A stretch of DNA of 47,512 nt from Deltaproteobacteria bacterium. Its GTDB lineage: Bacteria; Myxococcota_A; Polyangia; HGW-17; JAJRWW01. Made by a program: the position numbers and the translations under genes. The stretch spans positions 1 to 47,512 of the forward strand of contig JAOZUO010000056.1 in assembly GCA_029938605.1 (NCBI GenBank), in the 5' to 3' direction. The notes beneath the pieces were generated by a model. That model made no database searches and was not told the origin of the DNA. It saw nothing but the letters and a program-made list of their open reading frames with translations. Shown one piece after another: positions 35,120 to 43,630 of this stretch (position 1 is its first letter; every line of letters starts with the position of its first letter).

Positions 35120-35150
35120 GTGGGCCCACGATGGAGTCTTCAAGACTCCA
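35120..35150 (-). promoter_or_regulatory. Palindromes in the lipoprotein operon leader
   Basis: GTGGGCCCAC (35120-35129) is a perfect palindrome. Next to it, 35132-35150 is a perfect inverted repeat with 9-bp arms (TGGAGTCTT / AAGACTCCA) around one base. They lie about 20-50 nt before the start codon in the predicted leader, so they could fold in the RNA or bind a dimeric protein. Confidence 0.5.
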
Positions 35151-35200
35151 GTCCGGTCATTGGGCCCAAAGAGCTTGCGACACAGAACACTTCAACAATT

Positions 35201-35255
35201 AACAAACTGGATACCGTGTACGGAGTTTGTTATCTGGGGAACGAAAAATTGTCAA
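35201..35255 (-). promoter_or_regulatory. Promoter with overlapping operator-like inverted repeat
   Basis: On the minus strand a consensus -35 TTGACA (35250-35255) is 17 bp from TAACAA (35227-35232). The inverted repeat AACAAACT (35201-35208) / AGTTTGTT (35224-35231) overlaps that -10 and the start site, with a second palindrome CCGTGTACGG (35214-35223) between the arms. This is the layout of a repressor site. The leader would be about 120 nt. Confidence 0.5.
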
Positions 35256-35394
35256 AGTATCCGCGTGGATATTTGCGTCTGAGGGGGATCAGCGTGGGAT
35301 GATCGCCGGGGAAAATCCAACTCATGCCCAGTCTTATGCTCGGCGTGGGAGGGGCCGGTCCTGACCCTCTTCGTTCACTCCTGTGTCACCAGTG

Positions 35395-35423
35395 TTGTAA
35401 GAGGCTCGGCAATACGATAAATT
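35395..35423 (+). promoter_or_regulatory. Promoter of the beta-propeller gene
   Basis: TTGTAA (35395-35400) and TAAATT (35418-35423) are spaced by 17 bp, about 65 nt upstream of the ATG at 35489. Confidence 0.4.
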
Positions 35424-35488
35424 CTCGGTGTCTCGGGTAATGACGTCCGGTGGACTGCCGGATATCCTCGGGATCCCCAGAGGTGGAC

Positions 35489-37483
35489 ATGAGCCTTGAT
35501 TCATCCAACGGTGCCTGGGCGGTGGACGCTAATGTTTCCTGGCGTTTCCGACTGGATGTACCCCCTGTCTCCATGCACGCGGCGCCCGATGACAGCTTCC
35601 TACTGGTAGCGGACGTGTTCGGCACTGTCCGGTGTTTGGAGACCGCCAGCGGCGAGGTGCGGTGGGAACGCACCTTCGGCATGAACAATGTACACAGCGT
35701 GCGCGCCTCCGGCGACGGCACCGGGACGGTGTTGCTGGAAGAGGGGCGGCTGATCCGGCTCGACAAGGCAGGCGAGGATGTGTGGGAGGCCTCCGTGGGC
35801 GCCTTGCGTAGCGCCTTCGACGTGAGCGCCGATGGCGAGCTCATTGCTCTGTCGGCGGCGGTCCATGAGATCAACGACGGCGAGGTGAAGATCGGTTCGA
35901 AGATCACGCTATACGGCGAGGGGGGCAAGTGGCTCGAGGATATCACCCTGGACCACGCGGTGACGCGCATGCGCTTCACCTCCGAGCGGGGCGACCTGGT
36001 GTGTACCTCCCCCGAGGGCTACGTAAGCTTCCTCAAGGACCGCAAGCTCGCCAAGCAGACCAATCTCGGATCGGCGCTGGACGGGCTGGTGAGCTGCCTC
36101 GACGGCTCCCTGATCCTGATGCCTGCGGGGGGCGACGGGATCCATGTCCTCTCGACCGCCATGCGGAGCCTCGGAGTGCTCGATGTGAGCGGGACCGTGG
36201 AGGACGTTGACGTCAGTGAGGACGGATCCTCGATCCTGGTCAAGGAGCGAGACGGCCTCATCTATCTGCTGGACGGCCACTTCCAGATGCGCTGGCGGGG
36301 CCGCGTGCAGCGCCCCGTGCTCCGGGTGGATCTGGCCAGCGACGGCAGCCACGCCTTCATCGCCGAGTCCACCGGGCAGGTAGTTCGCATGGACTTCGAG
36401 CCCGCCAGCGCGGCGCGCCCCGAACCCTGGGCCGACACCGAAGAAGCTCGGTCCATCGAACCGGTATCCGAAGTGGAGTTGGGCGGCGTCCCCCTGCGGG
36501 CCGGCCTGGGGCGGATGACCTTCGCCGGCGACGCCGTGGCCGTGCTGCCCCGGCCCACCCAATTGCTGCTGGTGGAAGACGGCGCCACCGAACCGACGCA
36601 TACCGACCTCGACTTCCACGCGGCCCACGCCACCTCCGATTCTGCCAGGCCACGGCTCGCCCTGTGGAGCAACCGCCGGCTGTCGCTGATCGACCCCAAG
36701 GGCTCAGGCGCGGTAGCCGATCAATCCGTGGCCGCGGTGTGCTTCTGCAAAGGCGGGGACCTGATCGTGGGGACCGCTTCGGGGGAGCTGCACCGCTACG
36801 ACAACCAGGGGGAGCGCCGGTGGTCCGTGCGCGTGGGCGCCGGCGCAGTCGGCACGGCCCAGGCGCCCGATGACGGACCGGTGGTGGTGCTCTGCGCAGA
36901 CGGTTGCGTCTGTGTCGTCGACGCCGACGGAATGATCCAGGCCACCCGGGAGCTCGCCGCCCCGTCCATGGCGGACCCGGATGTTGTGGCCGAGACCATG
37001 GACTCTGAGGGTCCATCCGAGGAACAGGACTTTTGGTCCCACTACGGGCGGGCCTACCAACTGGTCATGAGCCGACCGGGCCCGGTGCTCTATCACGGCG
37101 GCGGCCGCGTGCTGCGACTCGACCTCCAGGCCGAGGTGGCCCAGGAGACGCACCTGGGCGCCGAGCTCAAAGCCGTCCACCCCATGGGCGACCTGCTCCT
37201 GGCGGTGGAGGCCAGTGGGCAGGCCGTGGTGCTCGACGCGGACCTCAAGGTACAGACACGCTTCTCGCTTTCCTCCATCGACGCCCTCCCCGCCCAGCTC
37301 GCCGGCGCACCTGTGATCCTGGACCACAACGAAGAGGCGATGCTACTGCGGGATCTGGAGGGACACGTGGTGGCCCAACACGCCGTCTACCCAGCCCCTC
37401 GCGCCCTGGCCGTATCTGCAAACAGCGCCCGGGTCGCGGTGGTGCTCGACACCAAGCTGCTCATCTTCGATCTGTCCCTGTAG
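35489..37483 (+). CDS. Cytoplasmic beta-propeller protein
   Basis: A 664-aa protein of repeated beta-propeller blades (PQQ/WD40-like), for example SFLLVADVFGTVRCLETASG and GDLIVGTASGELHRYDNQGE. No signal peptide or membrane segment is present, so it is probably cytoplasmic. An acidic, less regular stretch interrupts the blades at about 505-525. Such proteins usually act as interaction scaffolds or logging-type sensors; no ligand is predictable. The ATG at 35489 has GAGGTG upstream; the 13 codons before it are discarded. The HAD phosphatase gene follows after 18 bp, so the two are likely one operon. Confidence 0.82.
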   Translation: MSLDSSNGAWAVDANVSWRFRLDVPPVSMHAAPDDSFLLVADVFGTVRCLETASGEVRWERTFGMNNVHSVRASGDGTGTVLLEEGRLIRLDKAGEDVWEASVGALRSAFDVSADGELIALSAAVHEINDGEVKIGSKITLYGEGGKWLEDITLDHAVTRMRFTSERGDLVCTSPEGYVSFLKDRKLAKQTNLGSALDGLVSCLDGSLILMPAGGDGIHVLSTAMRSLGVLDVSGTVEDVDVSEDGSSILVKERDGLIYLLDGHFQMRWRGRVQRPVLRVDLASDGSHAFIAESTGQVVRMDFEPASAARPEPWADTEEARSIEPVSEVELGGVPLRAGLGRMTFAGDAVAVLPRPTQLLLVEDGATEPTHTDLDFHAAHATSDSARPRLALWSNRRLSLIDPKGSGAVADQSVAAVCFCKGGDLIVGTASGELHRYDNQGERRWSVRVGAGAVGTAQAPDDGPVVVLCADGCVCVVDADGMIQATRELAAPSMADPDVVAETMDSEGPSEEQDFWSHYGRAYQLVMSRPGPVLYHGGGRVLRLDLQAEVAQETHLGAELKAVHPMGDLLLAVEASGQAVVLDADLKVQTRFSLSSIDALPAQLAGAPVILDHNEEAMLLRDLEGHVVAQHAVYPAPRALAVSANSARVAVVLDTKLLIFDLSL

Positions 37484-37501
37484 TTCCCCCCAGGAGCCAC
37501 C

Positions 37502-38155
37502 TTGAGTCGCAAATATGACCTCGTGTGCTTCGATCTGGACGGCACCCTGATCCAGGGAACCATCTTCATCTGGCAGACCCTGCACGACGCCTTTGGTACC
37601 GACGCCGGGCGGCGGCAGCGAGCCAAGGACGACTTCCACGCCGGCCGCATCACCTACCAACAATGGTTCGACCACGACCTCGTGCTCCTGGGCGAGGCCA
37701 ACGCCACCCGGGAGCGCATGGTGGCCGCCCTGGACGCCATCCATCCCACGCCCGGCGCCGCCGAGACCCTGGCCACCCTGCGAACCGCCGGCATGCACCT
37801 GGCCATCATCTCCGGCTCCATCGACCTGGTGCTCGAGCAGTTCTTCGGCCTCGCGGCTTTCGATGAGGTGCTCATCAACCGGCTGGACTTCGACGACGAC
37901 GGTCGCCTCGTGGGAGGCACGCACACGGACTTCGACGTGGACCGCAAGGGCGCGGGTGTGCTGGAGATCGCGCGACGTCTCGGCGTGGACGTGGCCCGCA
38001 CGGCCTTCGTGGGCGACAACTACAACGACGTCTCCGCAGCCCGTACCGCCGGCCTCTCCATCGCCTTCAACCCCCGCTCCGAGGAGCTGACCGAGGCGGT
38101 CCACGAGGTGGTCACCGGAGACGACCTCCGGGGGATCCTGCCGCACCTATTGTAG
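37502..38155 (+). CDS. HAD-family phosphatase (SerB-like subfamily IB)
   Basis: A 217-aa haloacid dehalogenase-type hydrolase. Motif I FDLDGT has nucleophile Asp11 and acid Asp13; motif II is IISGS, motif III Lys is in DRKGAG, and motif IV is FVGDNYND. The helical cap lies between motifs I and II, as in phosphoserine phosphatase. SerB itself is possible, but the substrate-binding residues cannot be assigned confidently. The start is TTG at 37502 with CAGGAG upstream. Its stop is immediately followed by the stop of the convergent gene. Confidence 0.92.
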   Translation: MSRKYDLVCFDLDGTLIQGTIFIWQTLHDAFGTDAGRRQRAKDDFHAGRITYQQWFDHDLVLLGEANATRERMVAALDAIHPTPGAAETLATLRTAGMHLAIISGSIDLVLEQFFGLAAFDEVLINRLDFDDDGRLVGGTHTDFDVDRKGAGVLEIARRLGVDVARTAFVGDNYNDVSAARTAGLSIAFNPRSEELTEAVHEVVTGDDLRGILPHLL

Positions 38156-38794
38156 CTACTTTTTATTGAGGTACACGGGACTCGTGCTGCCGGCGGTGTC
38201 CCGGGAGGTCCCTCTGAACCGGGTGAGGCTGACGTTCAGCGTGCCGGTGAAGGTGTCCTTGGAGTAGCTGGCGCCGGAGGTCACCTTGGTGAGCCTCGTG
38301 CAAACGAGCTTCGCCCGCCGCCGACTCTTCGTCCCCCCGATGGTGACCTTGAAATACTCGATCACGGCCTCTTGGCTGCCGGATCTCGATCTGTACGAGA
38401 CGTGAAACCGGGCCTGGCAAGCCTTGGCCGTTCCCCAGATTCGTCCCCGAATGTAGGCGATGGGGTGTCTGCGGGTGGCGGGCATGGCCCCGGTCCACTT
38501 CCCGGTCATGGCCACGCAGGGATCGCCCTTGGGCGCTTTGACGCACCGGTTCTTGTGGCAGCCGCTCCCGGCGGGGCATCGACCACAGCTCCCACCGCAG
38601 CCATTGTCGCCGCAGGTCTTGGAGCGACAGTCGGGCTTGCAAACCCCCATGCCCAGAGGCGATGCGGTCCCGTCCCCGGAGGCGGCTGCCAACTCCGCGG
38701 ACAGCGCCCAGGATAGCAACGCCCCCCCAAATACCGTCCCAAATAGCAGCGCCCCCAAAAACACCATTCCGCACGCTGCGCGTTCACTTCGCAT
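38156..38794 (-). CDS. Secreted Cys-rich protein (212 aa)
   Basis: A signal sequence (MVFLGALLFGTVFGGALLSWALS) is followed by a short Cys-rich module, CKPDCRSKTCGDNGCGGSCG, of a kind common in secreted proteins of deltaproteobacteria. The C-terminal 130 residues look like a beta-sandwich, with no known active site. The gene is 32 bp after purQ on the same strand but unrelated in function. I prefer ATG 38794, which has GGAAAAG upstream; an ATG six codons earlier (38812) is possible. It converges on the HAD gene with no gap. Confidence 0.78.
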   Translation of the reverse strand: MRSERAACGMVFLGALLFGTVFGGALLSWALSAELAAASGDGTASPLGMGVCKPDCRSKTCGDNGCGGSCGRCPAGSGCHKNRCVKAPKGDPCVAMTGKWTGAMPATRRHPIAYIRGRIWGTAKACQARFHVSYRSRSGSQEAVIEYFKVTIGGTKSRRRAKLVCTRLTKVTSGASYSKDTFTGTLNVSLTRFRGTSRDTAGSTSPVYLNKK

Positions 38795-38825
38795 GAGTTC
38801 TTTTCCACACATGGCTGTCGCCGCA

Positions 38826-39659
38826 TTACCCCCTTATGTAGTCCACCGCGTTTTTGAAGATCGCCAGACCGGCGCCCTCCTCGGGGAGGTCGGGTTGTCG
38901 GGTCCAACGCGGGTGATTGGTGCGGTGGGTGAAGGCCTCGGGGTGAGGCATCAGGCCGAAACAGCGCCCCGTGGGATCGCAAAGACCGGCGATGCCCCCT
39001 GCCGAACCATTGGGGTTGGCGGGGTAGTCTTCGGTGGGCGCACCGTCGGCGGCAGCGTAGCGCACAGGCGCCAGGTGACCGGCCTCGACAGCCGCCGCCG
39101 TGGCCTCGTCCCCAAAGATGACCTTACCCTCGCCATGGCGCACACCCACCTCCAGGGAGGTCAGCCCCCGGGTGAAGACGCACGGGGACTCCGGGTCCAC
39201 CGCGATCCGCACCCAGCGATCTTCGAAGCGCCCGGAGTCGTTCACGCCCACCGAGGCTTGCTGGGCGGCCACATCCCCCGCTCCGGAAGACGAAGCAGTG
39301 GCGGGTACCAGGCCGAGCTTGGCCATGAGCTGGAAGCCATTGCAGATACCGAGCACCAGGTTCCCCGCTTCAATGAAGCGGGCCAGCTGATCCACGAGCC
39401 TGCCGCCGCCGTCGGCGACCCGAGCGTACCGCCAACGAATGGCGGCGGCCTTGGCCGCACCAAGATCGTCTCCATCGAGGAATCCACCGGGCAAGCACAG
39501 TAGCTGGTATCCCTCCAGCCGCACCTCCCCGGCCAGCAGATCCCAAATCATCCGCACGTCAACTCGATCCGAGCCGGCCAGCCTCGCGGCGTGGGCGGTC
39601 TCCCGTTCACAGTTGGTGCCGTTCCCGGTCACCACGAGCACATTCACAGCGTTCGCCAT
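38826..39659 (-). CDS. purQ: FGAM synthase, glutaminase subunit (PurQ)
   Basis: The class I glutamine amidotransferase subunit of phosphoribosylformylglycinamidine synthase, 277 aa. The nucleophile Cys is in LGICNGFQ and the His-Glu pair in LMPHPEAF; the N terminus VLVVTGNGTNCERET is typical of PurQ. It supplies ammonia from glutamine to PurL in the fourth step of purine synthesis. The start ATG at 39659 is 9 bp after the purL stop with GTAGGAGAGG as ribosome site, so the two are co-translated. It is longer than Bacillus PurQ (about 227 aa), in line with the large-insert form. Confidence 0.96.
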   Translation of the reverse strand: MANAVNVLVVTGNGTNCERETAHAARLAGSDRVDVRMIWDLLAGEVRLEGYQLLCLPGGFLDGDDLGAAKAAAIRWRYARVADGGGRLVDQLARFIEAGNLVLGICNGFQLMAKLGLVPATASSSGAGDVAAQQASVGVNDSGRFEDRWVRIAVDPESPCVFTRGLTSLEVGVRHGEGKVIFGDEATAAAVEAGHLAPVRYAAADGAPTEDYPANPNGSAGGIAGLCDPTGRCFGLMPHPEAFTHRTNHPRWTRQPDLPEEGAGLAIFKNAVDYIRG

Positions 39660-39668
39660 GATCCTCTC

Positions 39669-42647
39669 CTACAGGTCAAGCGGGCGCCTCCAGGCGTCCC
39701 GCAGGGTCTCGAGGTCCAGATCGATCACCACGCCCCGGGAGAGCCCAGACACCTTGAGCCTCCTCTCCTCGGTGACCGAGCCGACCAGGGCCATCTCCTG
39801 ATCCGCCATGAGCTGCTCCCAATCCTCGGTTGCGCGCGGTGAAATGGTCACCAGGAACCGTCCCGGCGTCTCTGCGAACAGGATCACCTCACCGCGACTC
39901 AGCTCTTCCCGCGGCGCCAGTCCCAGATCCACGTCCAAGCCCAGGTCGCCGGCAAAGGCGCTCTCGGCAAGGGCCACGGCCAGCCCGCCATCGGAGAGAT
40001 CGTGACAGGAAGCCACCAGGCCGCGACTGATGGCCTCGTGCAGCCGGCGATAGCGCTCCTCGTTTTCCTTGAGGTCCACCTGGGGTACGCAGGCGCCGGT
40101 CCAGCCGTGGTGGCCCGCCCACTCCGTGCCGGCCATGTGGTGCCCGGTGGTGCCCACCACGTACACCAGGTGCCCAGGCGCCTTGACGTCCATGGTCACT
40201 GCCATCGAGGCGTCCTTCATCTGGCCGAGCACAGAGATCAACAGCGTCGGCGGAATGCCTATACGCGTGTCGCCGATGCGGTAGTCATTCTTCATGGAGT
40301 CTTTACCGGAGATCAGCGGGATCCCGTAGAACACGCAAGCGTCGTACAGCGCGCGACAGGTCTGTACGAGCTGCCCCAGCTTGTGGGCGCCCTCGGGATT
40401 GGTCTCACTGAGCACCGGATCGGACCAGCAGAAGTTATCCAGTGCCGCCAGCCGGGTGGGGTCGGCTCCCACACACACCGCGTTGCGCACCGCCTCGTCC
40501 ACGGCGCAAGCGGCCATGTGGTAGGGATCGATGTCTATGAACCGCGGGCAGATGCCGTGTGCCACCACCACGCCCTCGGGACGGTCGAGCAGGGGGCGTA
40601 GCACCGCCGCGTCGCTGGGCCCGTCTCCGCGCGCGCCGCACAAGGGCTTGACCACCGAGCCTCCCTGGACCTCGTGATCGTACTGGCGCACCCAGTACTC
40701 CTTGCTGCAGACATTGAGCCGCCCCAGCAACGCCAGCAGGGTCTCGCCCCAGTCTGAGTCCTCGGGGAAGGGATCATCAGCGGCCGGCCCGGGAACGAGC
40801 CGCGCCTCCAACCGCATGGGCGGCAGACCCTCATGCAAAAACGTCATGTTGAGGCTCGCGAGTAGTCGGTCGCCCCAGCGCACGGTGAGCTGCCCCGAGT
40901 CGTTGAAGGTTCCCAGGGGTGTGGCCTCCACCTGGTAGCGCTCGGCCAGGGCCATGAAGGAAGCCAGCCGATCCGGCCCCACAGCGAGGGTCATACGCTC
41001 TTGGGCCTCGGACAGGAAGATCTCCCAGGGGGCCAGTCCCTCGTACTTGAGAGGCGCCTTGGACAGGTCCACGTCGGCGCCCCCCGAGTCCTGGGCCATC
41101 TCGCCCACCGAGGAGGACAAGCCCCCGGCGCCGTTGTCGGTGATGGCCGTGTACAGGCCCTTGTCCCGTACCACGAGCAGCAGATCAGTCATGCGTTTCT
41201 GGGTGATCGGATCGCCGATTTGCACCGCCGTGGCCGGGGAGCCTTCGTGCAGCTCCTCGGAGCTGAAGGTGGCCCCGTGGATTCCATCGGCGCCGATTCG
41301 TCCACCCACCATGACGATCACGTCCCCGGGGCGGGCCGCCTTCTCGTGGCTGGGAGCGCCTTGCAGTATTGCGGGCATGATCCCCCCGGTGCCGCAGTAG
41401 ACCAAAGGCTTACCGAGATAGCGATCATCGAAGACTAACGAGCCGTTTACCGTGGGAATACCGCTTTTGTTGCCGCCGTGCTCCACGCCCTCGCGCACTC
41501 CCTCGAGAACCCTCCGGGGGTGCAGGAGTCGGGGCGGAATCTCGCCCTCGTAAAAAGGCGAGGCCAGACAAAAGACGTTGGTATTGAAGATGAGCTCGGC
41601 GCCCATGCCCGTGCCAAAGGGATCCCGGTTCACGCCCACGATACCCGTGAGAGCGCCGCCGTAGGGGTCCAGGGCCGACGGGGAGTTGTGGGTCTCAACC
41701 TTGAACACGAGGTTGTGCTCGTCGGTGAAGCGCACCACGCCGGCGTTGTCCTTGAACACGCTGACGCAGATGTCATCCTCACCGCGGTTTTCCCGCACGA
41801 CGTCCGTGGCACCCTTGATGAAGGTGTCAAAGAGAGAGTCGATGATCTCGGCCTCGTCGTTGCCCCGGTGGTTGTAGATGTGGGCGTTGAAGATCTTGTG
41901 CTTGCAGTGCTCCGACCAGGTCTGGGCTAGACACTCCATCTCCACATCCGTGGGCGCGGCGGGCAACCCAGCCTCGGTCCGTTGGGCGACCATCTCGGCC
42001 GACGCAAAGTGGTCGCGGATGACGCAGAGCTCTTCCACCGAAAGGGCCAGTACCATCTCTCGGCTGAGCTGGGCGAGGTCTTCGTCACTGCCCGACAGGT
42101 CCACCGACTGCACCGTGGTGTCCACTTCGAGCTCCGTCACCCGGGGGACAGTGGCCTCGAGGCCTGAGGCCAAAGCCGCGACGCGGTCTAGTACCGTGAC
42201 CCGCTGAATGAGGGTGTTGGCGAGCAGCGACCTGGCGATGCGCTCCACCTCCTCACGCTCCAGCGCACCGGTGAATCGGTACTCGCGCGCGTTGTACACG
42301 GCGGGGGTGTCGGCCACCGAACGGTCCAGCACCAGCGCGAGGCTCTCACGGGCCGTACGGCCCGCGTTGTCGGTGACGCCCGGACGGAACCCCACCTCCA
42401 CCAGCCAGTCGAATTCGCCGGGGGCGAGGCGGTTCACCGCAGCCTCCTCCAGCACGGGATCGGTGAACACCTGCCCAGCCACGCGCTCCAGGGTCTCGGC
42501 GTCCAGATCGCCGTCCACCACGTACACCTCCACCGTCTCCACCCGCTCCACGGTCAGGTCGAGATCCCGGGCGATGCGACGAACCGTCTTGAGGCCCACG
42601 GCGTCGGTGATCCCGGGCCGTTTAGTAACCGCGATCCGATGTGCCAT
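39669..42647 (-). CDS. purL: FGAM synthase, PurS-PurL fusion
   Basis: Synthetase subunit of phosphoribosylformylglycinamidine synthase, 992 aa. The N-terminal 155 residues contain two PurS-like units (VTKRPGITDAVGLKTV and EVGFRPGVTDNAGRTARESL), so PurS is fused as an internal pair. The PurL core has AQTWSEHCKHK with the catalytic His, the VETHNSPSALDPYGGA loop and SGKDSMKNDY in the second half. Ammonia comes from the neighbouring PurQ. The ATG at 42647 with AGGAGC upstream is preferred to an ATG 20 codons earlier. It is cytoplasmic. Confidence 0.96.
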   Translation of the reverse strand: MAHRIAVTKRPGITDAVGLKTVRRIARDLDLTVERVETVEVYVVDGDLDAETLERVAGQVFTDPVLEEAAVNRLAPGEFDWLVEVGFRPGVTDNAGRTARESLALVLDRSVADTPAVYNAREYRFTGALEREEVERIARSLLANTLIQRVTVLDRVAALASGLEATVPRVTELEVDTTVQSVDLSGSDEDLAQLSREMVLALSVEELCVIRDHFASAEMVAQRTEAGLPAAPTDVEMECLAQTWSEHCKHKIFNAHIYNHRGNDEAEIIDSLFDTFIKGATDVVRENRGEDDICVSVFKDNAGVVRFTDEHNLVFKVETHNSPSALDPYGGALTGIVGVNRDPFGTGMGAELIFNTNVFCLASPFYEGEIPPRLLHPRRVLEGVREGVEHGGNKSGIPTVNGSLVFDDRYLGKPLVYCGTGGIMPAILQGAPSHEKAARPGDVIVMVGGRIGADGIHGATFSSEELHEGSPATAVQIGDPITQKRMTDLLLVVRDKGLYTAITDNGAGGLSSSVGEMAQDSGGADVDLSKAPLKYEGLAPWEIFLSEAQERMTLAVGPDRLASFMALAERYQVEATPLGTFNDSGQLTVRWGDRLLASLNMTFLHEGLPPMRLEARLVPGPAADDPFPEDSDWGETLLALLGRLNVCSKEYWVRQYDHEVQGGSVVKPLCGARGDGPSDAAVLRPLLDRPEGVVVAHGICPRFIDIDPYHMAACAVDEAVRNAVCVGADPTRLAALDNFCWSDPVLSETNPEGAHKLGQLVQTCRALYDACVFYGIPLISGKDSMKNDYRIGDTRIGIPPTLLISVLGQMKDASMAVTMDVKAPGHLVYVVGTTGHHMAGTEWAGHHGWTGACVPQVDLKENEERYRRLHEAISRGLVASCHDLSDGGLAVALAESAFAGDLGLDVDLGLAPREELSRGEVILFAETPGRFLVTISPRATEDWEQLMADQEMALVGSVTEERRLKVSGLSRGVVIDLDLETLRDAWRRPLDL

Positions 42648-42669
42648 CTGCAGTGCTCCTGTCGGGTGC

Positions 42670-42688
42670 GGCGCGCCCGCAACGCGCC
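42670..42688 (-). promoter_or_regulatory. Hairpin in the purL leader
   Basis: GGCGCG and CGCGCC arms pair around a 7-nt loop, 22 nt before the purL start. No purine riboswitch core was recognised. It may be an RNA structure or a chance palindrome in GC-rich DNA. Confidence 0.25.
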
Positions 42689-42755
42689 GGGAAGAACAAA
42701 CGATCAAGGCGAGGTTAGGGCATTGGCCAACATGCGGTCAAGAGCGAGTCGGGCC

Positions 42756-43382
42756 CTACCGCTTTCTGCGCTTCTTGGGCTTGGGCTTGGGCCTGGGCCT
42801 AGGCCTGGGGCGGGGGCGGCGCAGCCTTCTGCAACGACTGGTGGAGCGATAGCGTTTGAGACGACAACGGCGGCGGAGACGGCGAGCGCGGTAAGCGCGG
42901 CGGAGGCGGCGGGCGCGACGAAGGCGACGCTGCCGAGCCTTAACCCGCCGTACGTTCTTCTGCCAGCCCTTCTTGCGACCCTGACCCCACTTGAGCACTG
43001 TCAGTTTCACCGGGACCACGCCGGCGACCAACATGCCCAAACGCTGGGCGCCGGCCCGGCTCAGGTCGATGATCCGCCCCTTGCCGTATGGCCCCCGGTC
43101 GGTGATGCGCACGATGACCGTGCGGCCATTTCGCAGGTTCTTCACCCGCACGAAGGTGCCAAAGGGTAAGCGCTTGTGAGCCGCCGTGAGCTTGTACTGA
43201 TCGAAGATCTGCCCCGAAGCGGTGAGCCGGCCGTGCCACCTCTTGCCACCGTACCACGTGGCCAGCCCGGTCAGCTTGCCGAACCGGGCCGTGGACAGAC
43301 CCGGACCCCTCCCTGGCCCCGTCTGGCACGCCAGATGAGAGCTGATCACCACCGATAGCACTGTCAACCACATGGAACGCAT
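42756..43382 (-). CDS. RlpA-like DPBB lipoprotein with basic tail
   Basis: A 208-aa protein. The N terminus is a lipoprotein signal (TVLSVVISSHLAC). Residues about 38-125 form the double-psi beta-barrel of RlpA: GLATWYGGKRWHGRLTASG, LPFGTFVRVKNLRNG and ITDRGPYGKGRIIDLS with the catalytic Asp. RlpA proteins are lytic transglycosylases acting on denuded glycans at septa. The SPOR domain usual in gram-negative RlpA is missing; instead the last 75 residues are almost entirely Arg, Lys and Pro. The start has no good ribosome site. The hairpin element lies upstream. Confidence 0.9.
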   Translation of the reverse strand: MRSMWLTVLSVVISSHLACQTGPGRGPGLSTARFGKLTGLATWYGGKRWHGRLTASGQIFDQYKLTAAHKRLPFGTFVRVKNLRNGRTVIVRITDRGPYGKGRIIDLSRAGAQRLGMLVAGVVPVKLTVLKWGQGRKKGWQKNVRRVKARQRRLRRARRLRRAYRARRLRRRCRLKRYRSTSRCRRLRRPRPRPRPRPKPKPKKRRKR

Positions 43383-43465
43383 ATTTTGAGCATAGAAAGG
43401 CTCAGCCGCAAAGGCAAAAAAAGTGATCGGAGATCTGTGGCGAGCGAGCGGTCCTAGAAAAGAAC

Positions 43466-43630
43466 CTTAGGGGCCGCGAATGGCTAAGTTGGTCGATACA
43501 GGGCGTCAAGGCGCCCGGCTCGCGAGGCGCGACAAGGCAGTATACTGCTGCTATACAACGAGGAGCAACGAAGGGAGCCGGGATGTATTGGCGGCTTGGG
43601 CGATCGACTTAGCCATTCGCGGCCCCTTAG
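43466..43630. mobile_element. Hairpin element with 21-bp perfect terminal repeats (MITE-like)
   Basis: The perfect 21-bp inverted repeats at 43469-43489 and 43607-43627 share AGGGGCCGCGAATGG; a few more bases pair imperfectly beyond. Internally CCCGGCTC (plus) pairs with GAGCCGGG, and the centre is GTATA...TATAC, so most of the 165 bp can fold into one long imperfect hairpin. No reading frame is convincing inside it. This fits a non-autonomous mobile element or REP-type repeat. The stop codon of the pyrE-linked lipoprotein lies in its right end. Confidence 0.8.

Noticed and set aside
35386..35979. A 197-codon minus-strand frame opposite the beta-propeller gene
   Set aside because: It has no domain-like pattern, and the plus-strand frame shows clear propeller blades and a ribosome site.
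42640..42720. Purine riboswitch upstream of purL
   Set aside because: Only one short GC hairpin is visible; the conserved three-way junction core was not found.
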